Positions 11,890 to 24,779 of a DNA stretch of 64,000 bases are shown here, in pieces (within the stretch, counting starts at the first letter, position 1; each line of letters begins with the position of its first letter). The notes under the pieces are model-generated. The model had not been told where the DNA came from, searched no databases, and was given only the letters and a program-made list of their open reading frames with translations. A program made the translations under genes and the position numbers. The DNA lies in the NCBI GenBank assembly GCA_002794785.1, contig NBBA01000014.1:248001-312000 (forward strand). Reading direction: 5' to 3'. The stretch comes from Coniferiporia sulphurascens. Lineage: Eukaryota; Basidiomycota; Agaricomycetes; Hymenochaetales; Hymenochaetaceae.

Positions 11890-14210
11890 TTATACAAACA
11901 AGGCTGAGGTAGAGAGTAGAGTAGTTCAAAAAAGATTTGAGATAGTCAGAACGCTTGGATGGAGTTCTGGGGACTAGAGCATCCTGCTTAAATACGCGGG
12001 AGCGTCGTCCTTGAGGTTCAGCAGAATGTCAAGACTCCCGCCGCATCCGATGACGGGTGTGTGGTTAACCCGAGCACGAAAAATGCCGTTTTGCATTCGA
12101 CGGCAGCGGAATGATGACCTGGGATGAGATCCTGTCAGTAGTGCTTTGAAATTATAACATAATGCTGATTTCCGAGGACGGTTGAGCGTCTCCGAGTCCG
12201 CACTTTTGAGAGACTCGATCTCGCCACACAGTATGGGCCGAGCAAAGAAAAGGAATGACACAAAATAAAGGGTAAGTTCAAGTAGTTTCTCTCAGTAATA
12301 TTTATCTATTGGGGATAAGTATTTACCTGTTGCCAAGGATCACTCGTTCTCCATATCGGACGCGAGCCAATGACCCGGCTGGCAGGACTTTGTACGACAC
12401 CCATTCTTTGCAAAGATACCCCGTTCCATCGATGCAAGAGTGGGAGTAATATCAAAGTGATTATACTTAGAGCGGCCAAAAGAAGATGCAGGAAGGCCCG
12501 GGCAACTCCTGCGATTCACCGCGTATATTAGTGATGGGAATAAGGAGCGCAAGAAACAATTACGTCTGTTTTTGCACGTCAACTCGTGGTGAGTTATCCA
12601 AAGGAGTGGTGGTTCACAAGTTGGGTAACGCATCTGTGATCCATCGCTATCGGAAGGGGGGGGAGGCTCTTAAAGGAGACTGCTCCGATCGAAGGCAAGG
12701 ATGTCGGGAGCAAAAAGTCATCAATAATCGTTTACCGCTTCAATGTTTTGCGCTCCGAGTTATGAGGCGTCATAGTGGTACAGCGCTTATGAACGCAATC
12801 ATCTGATATTCGGTTAGAAACACTTAAAAACAACATATGAGCTGCGGAGTTCCATGTGTACAAGTAAATGTACCAAATAAATCCGACGGCTGTGAACTTA
12901 AGCGCAGAAGCGTGGGAGACACCCATCACTCACCGCAAGCTTGGGGGGATTGAATAAATGGCGTAGTTGAGACTTGAAACTTGACAGACCTTTGAATGTA
13001 CGAGTACTGCCGTCAACACCTGCATAAGCGGACCCGGCTCGCCACGTAAGTCGGCTCCATTTCTTTATATCGTACCTCCGATAAAACATTGGTGAGTCAG
13101 AGGTCCGATGACTCGGCCGTGCTCCGTATGAAAAGCGGGTGTCCACGAGTCAGTGAAAAAACTGGAATACTTCTCGGTCCGATCCAATGTGGTCGGATAC
13201 GAATGAGTGTGTCCGGGCGTCCCGACCCTCCGGGAAAGGCCCAAAAAGAAAATTCCGGTTGTGGACAACGTCCTGGGGTGAGACATTTAGGCGTTGCAAA
13301 TTCTTTCTCCAAAAAAAAAGGAATTTAAATCTTTTCGGATTGTAATACATCGCGTCCGGGTGGGATGATGTTTGGAGGCCGAGTGTACCGGAAATTTGCG
13401 GCAAACGAAGGAATGATACGGTATTGACTGCGGATCAGATACACAAGGACGCCATGAAAGTATTTTGAACTCTGATGTACTGATTGAGAAGGCGTCTGTT
13501 GGGGGTTCAAACTGATTAATGTTCGTAAAAGGGCAGAAAGACCGGGGCGCGGAAATCCTGAGACGATATTCCGTCGCAAGCTTGGCTAAATCGTGTCGTC
13601 AAATCAAGTAAATAGATCTTCAAGTTAGAGGACCTTGAAGCAATATTCAGGTACCGCCGTGTTGGAATCGGAGATGCATCACATGTGATCTCTATGACTT
13701 CGGTAACGCCGTTGATTCTTGGCCGAAATACAACATTTCTGGTTGTAAAAGTATATTTTCCAGCATGCCGTCAATACTTGCACCGGATAAGAGCCTAGCG
13801 TCGGTCATCCAGGAGAGGTAAGAATTCCAAATAAATGGTATAGCAGGCATATAAAGCAGCGCTCTGCACCATTTTCGTATAATCCTTGTTGCAGAATCAA
13901 TGGACTGGAAGTACGGGAGTCCGTGTGGCTCCAAATATGTGAATTGTGCGTTTCTCGAGAAAAAAAGTGGGGAGGGTCTCTTCAAGCATTCTGAATCTTC
14001 TGATAGAAACAGCAGATGGGCACAAGATTTACGAGATTCGAGTCGTTTCGATCGCAGAAGAAGTCAACCACTCCACCACTTTGGAGCTAAAGATTCCCGG
14101 TATGGATAAATGCTTGCAGCGAGTGTACAGCGCACACGAGCTTGAAGGAAGTTTCAAGGAACTATTTGAAGTTCGAACGCCGGCAACTTCCAAATGCTGA
14201 AGGAAGTCCA
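11890..14210. other. Unresolved coding-like fragments on both strands (decayed or heavily spliced gene)
   Basis: Several pieces look coding but I cannot join them. Minus: about 13540-13760 reads through codons such as EVIEITCDASPIP and SNLKIYLLDLTTRF. Minus: about 12930-13080 (FYRRYDIKKWSRLTWRAG) ends at a GTGAGT donor. Minus: 12350-12420 ends at a GTAAAT donor. Plus: 13946-14200 reads ETADGHKIYEIRVVS to TATSKC-stop, with a possible upstream piece at 13670-13795. The mixture of strands and interruptions could be one diverged multi-exon gene plus a neighbour, or relics. Confidence 0.3.
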
Positions 14211-15433
14211 AACGGGTCTATTACTAATTAAATAATCAACATTCACGTGATCTCGACGCGTCAAGGACGCGCGTTCAGGTTTGGTAGCTAAAGCGCATTG
14301 TAACTCAGCCAGATGGGGTCCCAAAACATTATCTTTTCCGGTAACAATGGAACAATGTACCCTATAGCGTTGTATGGGCTTTCCGTGCGTTCCGTCCCGA
14401 ATCCTGAGAGAAAGAAGAATACGCGCTTTGACTATTTTACGAGAAGATATTAAAGCATAATAAAGCTTCGTATATTCATGTGCACCTGTCGTTATTGTGC
14501 GTCCTGCGGGGATGCAGGATCTCTGCGCTGTGGGAAGTTCATCAATTAGACCTGATTTAGAAGATTAGGTCACCTTCGCACACTGCTTACATGTTAATGT
14601 GAGCCCCTCTTGTGGGTTGCCACGTCCCCTTCCCATATTAATTGAGGACCCCTGGACCCCTTTCCTTACCGGCTAGACAATCCCGCAGAAAAACGCAACA
14701 TTGCACCTGCTAAGTAACCAATAACCGGTGGAACGAGAGGTAGGAATGAAGCTCGTCATGGCCTTTATCATAGATTAATTGTCCCCCTAACAGCCGCTGC
14801 TTTGACCTAGAATGTGACCCATACCTACTTTGCGCGAAAGCTGAATCTATTACATTCAAGAATAGCGGGAGTGGCAAGGTCCCCGAGGCCTCCAGTCGCC
14901 CGTCAATGCTAATTACATGTGTCTGTGCACGTGATGTAGATATATAATAGACGAGACGTCCGTAGCGCTACAGTGATCTTTGTGTTCCAGCAAAATTAGG
15001 AATGCGTGTGGACCTGCTTTTGTGTCCCTGCACCGAATGTATAAAACATAGAAAAAAAAATTAACGGAAATAGAAAAATCATGAACACGAATTTGAGAAA
15101 GAAGGAAACAAATTGGATGGGGGGCGTGGAGTCGACACAGAACAATGAAATAATGCAGATAGGGGAAATCCGTGAAAAACAAGACAAGTAATGCTTGATG
15201 TTTGAAAACGTGCAAGATGAAAGTAAGGGAAGTGGTGAAAAATACCAAGCAGTAAAATCCTCGGTTTAACCAAACAGTCAAGAATAACAAGAAAATATTG
15301 AGAAAAAAAATCGTGAAGATATGAGGACAGTATAACAGAAGTCGTTGAGACTTGGACAGAGTTTACAACCAAGGTTCAGCCCTCATGCTTGTCCAGGTCT
15401 AGATGTACATCAGATTCGTCAAGAGTCCACGCT
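14211..15433. other. Intergenic
   Basis: No gene, repeat or RNA identified. The right end is the 3' flank of the minus-strand membrane-protein gene. Confidence 0.45.
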
Positions 15434-18400
15434 TTAGCGGCGCAGCCAGCCCTTTTCAGCCTTTCGTTTAAGCGGATGCACCCGCCACCGACGTCCGGAC
15501 GTCTCTTCCTCACGTTTTTGGCGTACGTCCTCGTCGTCTGCCGCCGATGAATACGGATGTGGCGCATTTTCGCTCCTGGTCGTTGCGGAGCTTGCGCCCG
15601 TCAGTTCCGCCAAGCCACTCAGTCCATTAGAAGAGCTCTGCCCAGTAGTCTCGCCGAATGTAGACTCTGCCGTCTCAGGAAACGCGAAGTCCATATCGAG
15701 ATCTGGTAATTGCATCGGCTTTGGGTATGTGTACGAACTCCAAGCAGAGCCTGTTGATGCGCGCGTCGCAGCAACACTGGCCGCACGGAACACAGACGGC
15801 TCGACGAAGGACGGCTCGGGGTGCCGTCCAATAATTAGCACTGAACCGGCCGGTGAACCCGAAAAAGACACATCATCTACAGACGCTGCGGCTGATGACA
15901 TAGCAGAAGCGGATGGGAGCACGGCACCGGGCGTGCGAGGCAGTGGCCGTCGCGCCGGAATTGATGCGAGGGGATGAGCAATGCGCTGGTAATGATGGTG
16001 GGGATGGGAATAACGAGAACGAGAGCGCGAACGCCTGTGGCGGGAGGTGGACGAGAGCATTGAGAGTCTGTCGCTCTCTTCTGCGTCTGCATTCTCCCCA
16101 TCACCGTCGGCAGCGGAGCCGGGCAAGAAAGATCGAGAGAGTGCGCTTCGACGAATGCTGGTGGGTCGAGAGTTAGAAGGTGCGGGATAAGAATTACGGG
16201 TCCTCGGTCCTTGGAAATGCCGGCTAGCTCCTGTCGCTTCTGTTCCTATCGTGTGTCCCCCAGCTATACCGTCCACCCCGCCTATCGCGGAGTTCACTGC
16301 AAGAAACGTAGCCGCGCGCTCCCTCTCGTCCCTTTCCTTCTCACGCTCCGCATTCGTAACATTGATCCCATAGCCATAGTCCCATGTACCGTCGCCACCA
16401 TCGATACTGGAAACATCGGTGTGCGCATCGCTATCATCGTCCCATAGATACTCTGAATCACATTCGTAAATGTCCCGCGCGCGGCCACGGCGGAACACAG
16501 GGAGCTCCAAGGAGAGCGCACCCTGGCTCAATCGGCTCAATCGGCTCCGTATTGAAGATGCATTCGTCTTTTGTGTACTGGGTCCTACCGTCGCTCGGCC
16601 AGCAGCGACGTCCCCTGCCTCTCCTGTCCTGTCAGTTCCTATGCGAGTTACCGAACTTTCGCCATTCATGTCCCGCTCCATATGCATACGAACCGGTTGG
16701 GCGGTCTGCATCGTCTCCACAGCGGCGCCCGAGCCGGAGGTGGTGCCCGCGTTCGTGCCAAGTTCCCGCTGCTCTTTCTCTTGACGTTCCCGTTCAAGAT
16801 GCGCGCCATATGCGAGAGCCTGTGCACGGAGGGTTGCACCCCTGTCCCCGGTGGAGGCCCCTGTGGTTGAGTATGTCCCTGTGCCGGTACTGGTTCCTGC
16901 AAGTTCGAGTCCCGCAGCCGAAAGATCTACTACACGTTCCGCAACAGCCGCGTTCCTTCCATGGGGAATCCCGATGTCGACCACGCGCAAACCCATCTCT
17001 ATGTCCTCAGTATTTTTATACCTATCATCGTATTTGGCTTTCGAAGAGGTGTATGCTTTTGCACTCCCTGCTACTTTCTCCGCAGTGTCACGGCCAGCAT
17101 CGGGGGAGGACAGGAAGAAAAGTGAGAAAGACGTATAGGAGCGTGTTGCATGGAGCAGGACAGTATTGGCGTAAAGCGCAGGGAGAAGGGTAGTCGGAAC
17201 GAGCATGATCGTCGAACGTGGCTTCTGTTCGTAAAACAAAAAGATGTCAGAAAAAGTCTATTTGCGCTTCAGAGGGTACTCGAGAGTTAGTAACAGGGCA
17301 AAAAGATACAGGCGAAAGGGGCCAATGCTATTCTCGAGAGGGAGGAATTAAAAATAACAGCGAAGAACTTACCCCATCCCTCCATACAATAACCAGCACC
17401 AGTGCAAGAAGTGCAACAACGGATTGTGCACCGCCTGCCTCACCCAGCACACGCGCCACATAGCTAAACCACCTAGCAAGCAAGCTAGCCGATATTGACG
17501 TTGAGAATGCTCCCCTGCGTACGAGCTAAATGGGAGGCCATCAGTTCGACAGTCCTCGGTGTAAACCCGGAGAAAAAAAGAGTGAAGCATGAGACCGGGG
17601 ACGTACAGTCAGGTAGAGTAACACGCATACAACAACATCGAGCACGAGCATGCCAGCGTACCAGATATAAGCAATGCCGTCAAGATAGGGCGGTGCACCA
17701 ATAGGTGGTAAGTTCCTGAAAACCTGACAAATCAAAAACACAAATAAGTATTAAAGTAGTCAGCACGTTGTTATCAATTCCAGATAAGAGATAATATAAA
17801 TTCAAGCATAAAAAGGGACAGAAACAAATGTGTGCAACAAGTAGAGAAAAACAAAAGCTTACCCTGGCACAGTTAATGAGGCCGCACACTGCGACGAGAG
17901 CAGCCAGCAAGCCAAGAAATGCCGGCGGAATGAACCCGTGTCCATAAATGCGAATAAAGGCAGACCAGGAATAAAATGTACGTTGCAGTTTGGATACACA
18001 GCGTGACCATAACGAAGATGTAACATGAGCGCCTGCCCAGGATGCAGACGGTGCTGCGGCAAGGTCAAGATCAGTGCGACCAGCGTGCTGAGTAGTCGTG
18101 GGAGTGTATGGTCGTGGAAGGGAATCGGTGTCGACGTGCTGGTGAGCAAGCTTCGTCTTGAAAAAGGACAGCGGGCGGAGGGCGGAGCTCATCTTTGCAT
18201 TCGGACCCGAGTTGTGGTGACGTGCGTCTGTATCTGTCTGTGCACAAGACAGAAAGGGGATGGCAGAGGAGGAGAGAAAGAGGGCGTGGACGAAGTAGAA
18301 CATGGCTATCAGGAAAACTGAAGACGCAAGAGTGACGTTAGTTAACACTATCAAACGGTCGGTCCAGTCCTCCCTCCCTACGAGTACATTCCAACCAATC

Positions 18401-19367
18401 GCCTTACATTTATCCCTGCCACGAAAAAAAAAACCCCCCGTAGAAAAAGAAACTCACCGATAGGAGTCATACAGTCTGCGATCACAACCTCGGCCCAACC
18501 CGTGCCCAGGTCAGTCGGTGCGCCCGGCCCCCAGCCACCGACTGCGACATGCCAGAGTTCCACGGTAGAAAGTAAGACCTGCACGCATACAAGCGCGTAG
18601 AGCACAAGCATGGTAAGGAACACGGCACGCGGCAGTGGGAGCGGGTCTGCATCTTGCTCTCGATTCGCCACTTCTTCGCGAAACGAGCCCGCACTCTTAG
18701 CACGTCGGAGCAGCTGCGACACAGAAGACATGGGTGTTGCGGAGTTTCCGGCAGCCGCCACCGCTGTCGGACGCGTGGGAGCAGCTGCATTAGCGCGCGG
18801 ATGCAAGCCAAGGTTAAGGTGCGCGGGAAGATCGAGCGAATCCTCTCCAGATGTCGGCGAGGGTACATACGGGTCGAACGAGCTCTTGCTGCTCTGCTGG
18901 CGCAGGTGGTGTGCTTGGACCTGGCTCCGGCGCTGGCTTGGATAAGCCTGTGGCTGATTGGACGGTGGGTAAGCTGAAACAGAAAGGTGCGCAAGGGAGG
19001 CGGGCGCGGCGAAGGACATCGTCCACGGATTGATGTCCTCGTCGGGCTCGGCGCCCGCACGGGAGCGGAAGCCACAGCCAAACCGCTTGCGCCCAACACC
19101 CGCCCCGCCCTTCGCGCCCGTCGCGCGCGCAAACGGCAGCCCGAGGATGCCCGATCTGGATCCTGCTCTTTGCCCCTTGGAGCTCGGTCCCCGTGCCGGG
19201 CCCGGTGCGGCAGCGGAGACGCCGCAGAGAAAAAGGAGGAGCTGTGTAGAGAGGATACCCCAGAGCGCCCAGTTGAGCACATTGCCGACGAGGAGGGGAC
19301 CGACGACAAGGGCAGCGTCGGAACTGGCAGAGTTATGGAGGTCGTTAACGAGACCAACGGCCTGCAT
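15434..19367 (-). CDS. DUF6534-like multi-pass membrane protein with long Ser-rich tail
   Basis: Five exons: 18458-19367, 17863-18317, 17607-17723, about 17374-17511 and 15434-17232. All junctions keep frame, and the donors are GTGAGT, GTAAGC, GTACGT and GTAAGT. Hydrophobic helices run from VVGPLLVGNVLNWALWG at the N-terminus through AVFLTMLVLYALVCVQVLL, FIPPAFLGLLAALVAVCG and YAGMLVLDVVVCVLLYLT to VVALLALVLVIVW. The core motifs (N-terminal VGPLLVG, RTFYSW...RIYGHG before TM4) match the fungal DUF6534 family, of unknown biochemical role, usually at the plasma membrane. Two oddities: about 190 low-complexity residues sit between TM1 and TM2, where the family has a short loop, and the cytosolic Ser/Arg-rich tail is about 560 residues. 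The first intron (140 nt) or exon 2 may hide further splicing. Confidence 0.75.
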
Positions 19368-19957
19368 GGCCTAGGCGGGCGCTGCCTGGCACCGTGTTTG
19401 TTGGATTCGTCGTTACTGTCGTGTATGTCGCCGTTGTTGCCGCCGACGCGTCGCACACCGGGACAGAAAGGCGGAGGGGAAGAAAAGAAGGCGAAAGCGA
19501 GCGGGCGGAAGCAAAAGAACGGTTGACGACGAGGACCGTTGCTGTCGTTAGCTCTCAGCGCGCCGGCTGCAGCCGCCCCGGCTCCCATATCCGGCGCCGT
19601 CCGTTGTACTTCTGGCACGGGCGCCGGCACAGCCGGCCTTCCCATCCGCTATACAGCCATTCATTTTGTCCCTGGCGGCCAGCACAACCTCCGCCTGTAG
19701 CGATATCAGGATCCACTCCCCTAAGCCGTCCCATCATCCTGCGCCCCCGATTTCCCTTTTTGCGACAAATCCAAAAATTGTATCTTTTGTTCCCCATTAA
19801 ACTCTGCCCCGATCATGCATGCACGACTTCCGTTCCGATGATGCTATGGCCCCTGTGTGCTCTGCATCACAGGGCTGATGCTCAGCCACTCCGGTCAGGC
19901 CGTTTCAACATCTCTTGTTCTTAAACAGCCATTTCCAGCTTCCAACCCGTACTTGCA
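19368..19957. promoter_or_regulatory. Divergent promoter region
   Basis: The 590-bp gap lies between the starts of the minus-strand membrane protein and the plus-strand 88-aa gene. GC-rich near the membrane protein. No clear TATA box or known motif seen; the regulatory role is inferred from the arrangement only. Confidence 0.4.
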
Positions 19958-20321
19958 ATGGACGCCAACTCGAACTCGTCGGTACGTTCTTCTATCTGCG
20001 TAGTCTTACTGCCTCACTCATGTCAGCACCAGTCTGCGCCCCAATGGCTCTCCGACGCCCTTGTCGATATGCGCAGCAAATACCCCAACGCGCGGCTTGA
20101 ACCTATCTGGCGGCCAGAAGACGAAGACAACTCGCTTCCAGGCTGGCGCATCAAATGCCTCGATTGTCCCTCAAAGGTGGGGTTCCCGCATCGAACGCGC
20201 GTACATCCGTGTTGACTTCCTGGGGCAGCTGTTTTTCCCTGGACCCGGCGAGTCGCTAGAACTCTTCGAGGCGCATCTCCTGAACGAGGCCCACGCCGAG
20301 CGAATTGCTGAGCGCACATAG
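19958..20321 (+). CDS. 88-aa protein resembling the fungal Snf5/Sfh1 C-terminal tail motif
   Basis: Three exons (19958-19981, 20027-20176, 20229-20321) join in phase 0; introns are 45 nt (GTACGT...TCAG) and 52 nt (GTGGGG...GCAG). The product begins MDANSNSSHQSAPQWLSDAL. It carries WRIKCLDCPSK, then PGPGESLELFEAHLLNEAH. The pattern W-R-x-K-CLDCP-x-K followed by PGPGE-x-L-x-x-FE-x-HL-x-N-x-x-H is one I know from the C-terminal region of fungal SWI/SNF Snf5-type proteins and small stand-alone relatives. Here it stands alone, without the SNF5 repeat domain. A role in chromatin is only suggested by this motif. Confidence 0.7.
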
Positions 20322-21521
20322 GCGAGCACTTAAGCTTGTCCTCCTTAGCGACGCGTATCTGCGATCCCGTCAAATCCGAAGTATCGACGTCAAGAACTTC
20401 TGCCGTCGGACACTAGGTCGTACGTAAGGATGTCTGTATTGTAATTGATAACGATAACGTCGATGAATCGCTACTGGCCCCGTCCTATTCGCTTCGTGCA
20501 GCCTTCAATGCTCGCATCAAACTCGCACTAGGCCGACAACATAATGGTTCGATTTAGTGGAAAAGTATCTCCGGACCAGACGCAGTCTTTGTGTCATACC
20601 CTTTGAGCCAGCCTGCGTCACCGACTGGATATGTACGGACTCAGCCTTGCAGGGCAGGTGGCGGCGGGTCTGTGTAAACCCCTTGTGAGCAGGATTTTTT
20701 GCTAGGCGCGGCCCACGGAATTTACATAAAAGAGGCAAACATTTTCCAAGCTGATACCGGCTAACCTGGGCATTGACCTAACCCCATCCAGCAACTAGAA
20801 GCCGTATGTTCCATGCATGTAATCAGGAATTGAGCTTTTCCAGTGTGGATCATAAGCCGGGCTTTTGTCCATCGTGTTTCTTTGTCTATTTTTTTCCGGT
20901 CCCCGTTGATTCGTAACTTAGTGACTCCTTCCCTATTTCCTGTCGATTAGACGCATATTCGGTACATCATATGTAATTGGGGGCTCCCTTTTAAAAATGT
21001 TATCACGTGACGCATGTGTACGCGGCACGTCCGTGGGAAATGTCCTCCCCCGTGAGAACTTGCAATCAGTCCCACGTAGCCCTATCTTCGCCTGCCTTCC
21101 CATTGTGGAGGACCCACATATCCTTTCATGGTTTCTTTATCAAACCGCTCTATTCCGTTACTACTGCCCGAGGCACTCTCGGAATAGCCCGACTAGCCTG
21201 GATTGACGTGAGAGCGTCCGCATAAATATATATCTGTGACGAAAGCTACTCAACAATATTAATGCGGAAAAGTTACCCCTTTTCTGATCAAAGCCGCTAT
21301 AAGCCTGTGGTAATGGCAATTCGAGTTCACGGGTTCTAGTGCTTCTTCTACCAGAGGGCTGGACTGGGGCGGTATGGCCCACGGCTCTGAGCGACATGCT
21401 TTCATCTGATGTCCTATAAATCGAAGTACAAGCCGTCGAAAGTAGTCAACACCAATTTGAATATTAAGAATATCCAGATTCTCGAACGCCGACGCCGCTA
21501 CACAAGGATACGCTTGATGCT
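20322..21521. other. Intergenic
   Basis: No gene, repeat or RNA gene recognised. Ends where the tandem duplication begins. Confidence 0.45.
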
Positions 21522-22229
21522 CTTCTTGTCGAGATTTAACTATCCTAACTATCTGGCTCCTCGGTCTGGCCTCATCGATTGACAGGAATTTCTTGCGTAT
21601 GGTGATGGGTCTGAGTCAAGGCTCTGGGAGGTCGATGGGAGGCGGCGTGCCCAACCAGCGTCCCTCTGGGAAAATCTGCGGTTGTAAATCCGAGTCGTCG
21701 GTCTGTGCCTACAACTTCTCTCAAAAAAAATCTTGCAAGTAAGACTTCGCTCCTTCCTACTTTGTTGATAATCTGCTTAGACGCATAGTCGTGAGATACG
21801 CAGAACCCTCAGAACGCACGATCCGGATACGCTTCGCACTTTCCCCCGCGTCGAAATGAACCAATAGCATGCACTTATGGTATGGTTCTGCAACGCGAAG
21901 TAAACCATGGTCATGATGTTCCCCTCGCGCCTCTGCTGTGTTCTTTACCCGAGCGCGTCTTCATATGTGTTATAACACATCGCGCACGTCGTACAATGAT
22001 TGTCTGCTGATACGTAGACGACGAAGAACGTGCCAAGAGTCTGCGCATACATGCATATGCTCACATCCCCCTTCTGCTTCTTGAGCGTCTGCGCACATGG
22101 GTCCTACTTGGCCACCTGCTCTCATTCTCATGCTTGCCTGCATCTGTTTATAAGAACGTCTCTCCCTGCCTCGGGCCCCATCGTCTCAGGTCCCTTAATC
22201 TCTCGTATCATTCAGGCTAGAACGAAAGC

Positions 22230-23922
22230 ATGCTATCCAGTGCCCTATCATTTTTCTCCGCCTTCGCCGTGGGGCTCACCTTGCCCATGGGTGCGTATGC
22301 ATGGGGTGCGCTCGGACATGAGACCATCGGCTTCGTCGCTATGAACGTATGTCTGATCCTTGATCGGCACAGAACTTGATACTAATCGCGTGAACGCAGT
22401 TCCTTTCCGCCGACACACTCTCCTTCGTGCAAAACACCATCAATTCCACGTTCAGCAACTCGCTTGGCCCTGCAGGTCCTGTGCGTACAATCCTCCCGCC
22501 TTTCGTGTTTTCTTGAACCTATGATGCTGATGTACACAACGATTGAAACGTTATTGGACCGTACACTGACAACAACAGTGGGCAGACACAGTTCGGTCGG
22601 AGACAGCTTTTAAATTCACTGCGCCTTTCCATTTCATTGATGCCGAGGGTACGTGACTCCCCACTTCTTTTCCGTACTCTTTCTACTATCCAGCACCGCT
22701 TTCATATACATGCTTCCGCCGTTAATGTTCTTATCAATATCACATGACTACTATTTGACGTCACTCTATGATTCCCATGTTTGATCTCTGGAACTTACGG
22801 GCTTGCATACAGACGATCCACTCGGTGGCTCGTGCTCCGTCAACGAGGACAGGGACTGCGGGAGCACAGGATGCATTTGTACGCCTTGCTCTCACTCCCT
22901 ACGGTTTCTTAATCTAATCGACACAACTAATCATTGACGATTCTTTATGCGACACCACAATGACCCGGCAGTGACAGCAATCGCAAATTATACTCAACGC
23001 GTCACAGACACGAGCTTGGACTTTACGCAGAGACAGGAAGCGTTGATGTTCATTGATCATGTATACCTTTCTTCAACTCCTCTTCCCTTTCTGTTACTGT
23101 TGCTAACATAGTGAACGTAGTTCTTAGGCGACATCGGCCAGCCTTTGCACGTCGAAGCATTCGAAGTAGGCGGGAACGACATCGACGCGATCTGCAACGG
23201 GAAGAGCACCAACCTGCACGCTGTGCGTTCCTCCCGCTTCCCATCTCCGAGCCATGATTGGACCTTATACCTGTACTGCAGAGCTGGGACACAGGCATGA
23301 TCGAGACGTTCCTGGATGCCAACTTCGGCGGCTCAGTCACCGAGTGGGCAGCCGCACTCACGCAATCCATCAAGGTGCGCAATCAATCCTTGCAGAGCGC
23401 GATGGATCTGTTGAGGCCGTACCGCCGGTACCTCGGCGCTTTCTACCGACACAGACCGGGAACTTCTCGTCGGACGCCCCCGGGTGGATCTCGTGCTCCT
23501 CGATAACCGAAACGCTGCGTCGGCGCTCGCTGAGCGACGAGATCCGCGCAGTGATAGAGGCGCGCGACACCGCTGCGGCATTGCCCGAACTCGCCTGTCC
23601 ACTTGTGTGGGCAACGGAGGCGAACGCGTTTGACTGCGTGCGTTCGGCGTTTCTCCATCCTTACCCCGCGTGCACACCGTTGACACTGTGCACGATTTTA
23701 GACGGACGTCTTCGACTTCACGACCGGAGAGGATCTGTGTACAGGCACGTACTTCGACAACGCCATTCCAATCGTAAGTTTGTTCCTTCGATTCCCCGCG
23801 GATCATTCCTATTCTTTCTACTCACCCATGAATACCAGATTGAGCTCCAAATCGCCAAGCAGGGCTTCCGCCTTGCAGCGTGGCTAAACGTTATTATTGA
23901 CGGCGAAACGAACCTACCCTGA
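22230..23922 (+). CDS. Secreted S1/P1-type nuclease, copy 1
   Basis: Zn-dependent nuclease of the S1/P1 family, which degrades single-stranded DNA/RNA to 5'-nucleotides outside the cell. Ten exons: 22230-22346, 22400-22480, 22579-22648, 22813-22878, 22972-23060, 23121-23222, 23282-23374, 23455-23637, 23702-23773, 23839-23922; 318 aa. The signal peptide ends ...GAYA before WGALGHET, giving the essential N-terminal Trp. Metal ligands appear in order: GHE, WAD, HFIDAEDDP, DHFLGDIGQPLH, NLH and SWD. The NYTQRV motif is also present. Two cysteine-bearing segments (DCGSTGC) match family disulphides. Nothing truncated; length is normal. TTTATAAG about 80 bp upstream may be a TATA box. Confidence 0.95.
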
Positions 23923-24591
23923 TTAAGCGCCGACTCCGAATTAATATTGCCAGGGCGCATGCATGTGATTAGCAAAAGGGAGTATGTGCGATTCACCAGA
24001 CTCAGAAATTATGAAATCAAACCTAACTAGTCGGCTTGTGGCTTGACGCTGTTGCCATGGATGGACCTGTTTCGTTAGGCTTTGTTAAACTGAATTCAGC
24101 TTTGATATTTAAATCGCAATATGCATATCTAGCCCGTGAACAGTTTGCTCTCCTTATTTGTGGCTTCGTTTTGCGTTTTCGTCTGCAGTGTGTCTATCCT
24201 TTTCGCAGAAGTTAAGTGCATACATTGAGGCCAAGTGGGGAACTTGCTGACGTTTGTTATATTATGTCACCTCTCCCTCGTCTCTTGAAACTGTTCAAGT
24301 CAGATTCTTGTGCGATCTTCCAACCACCGCCTACTCTTAGTATAGCGAAGGCTCAGATTGCGCCACTGCCGTGACAATCTCAAGGGCTCGAAAAGCAACC
24401 ATACTCGATTGCCTCAGTCAGCAGATATTCGCGAGTCGCGACATCACGAAGATGCGATGCAAAGAGCATTAGTGATGCAGTCTGCGTGCGAGATTGTGTA
24501 GATGGCGACAGGTACTTACTTAGGCGCCAATTGCAGCCATACTTATAGGTAGCTAAACCCCTCTGTTATCTCCCGTCTCGTTCGCTCAACA
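23923..24591. other. 3' flank of nuclease copy 1 / upstream of SDR fragment
   Basis: No gene. Aligns with 27074-27671 behind copy 2, so it belongs to the duplicated unit. The last part corresponds to the SDR promoter. Confidence 0.6.
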
Positions 24592-24770
24592 GTGTTGTCG
24601 AAACGCCCAATTCTTGTCGTGGCCGGCGTCGGCAACGGTACAGGTCCGCGCTTTGACTTTTTGACCTCAAGCTATCGCGTATTCTGATAAGTTCTCCTGG
24701 CTGCTCCTATCCCCGGTGCTGTGACCGCGTACGTTTACGGTCTTGACCACACTGCAGCTCAGTATGCGTG
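24592..24770 (+). pseudogene. Start-less 5' fragment of the SDR gene
   Basis: Matches exon 1, intron 1 and exon 2 of the SDR at 27672. The initiator ATG is GTG here (ACAGTGTTGTCG against ACAATGTCGTCG). The sequence keeps the Gly-rich codons (AGVGNGT) but stops at the duplication junction before exon 3. It is a passenger left by the tandem duplication. Confidence 0.85.
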
Positions 24771-24779
24771 CTAAGTTAT

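Larger units (their letters stand above)
21522..24779 (+). repeat. Tandem duplication, unit A (nuclease copy 1 + SDR 5' fragment)
   Basis: About 3.26 kb that aligns by eye with 24780-27865: the same upstream segment (CATCGATTGACAGGA..., TTCTTGCG.ATGGTGATGG), a nuclease gene, downstream flank and the first exons of an SDR. The junction is at CTAAGTTATTTCTTG (about 24770-24785), where the SDR intron sequence runs directly into the start of unit B. Confidence 0.85.
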
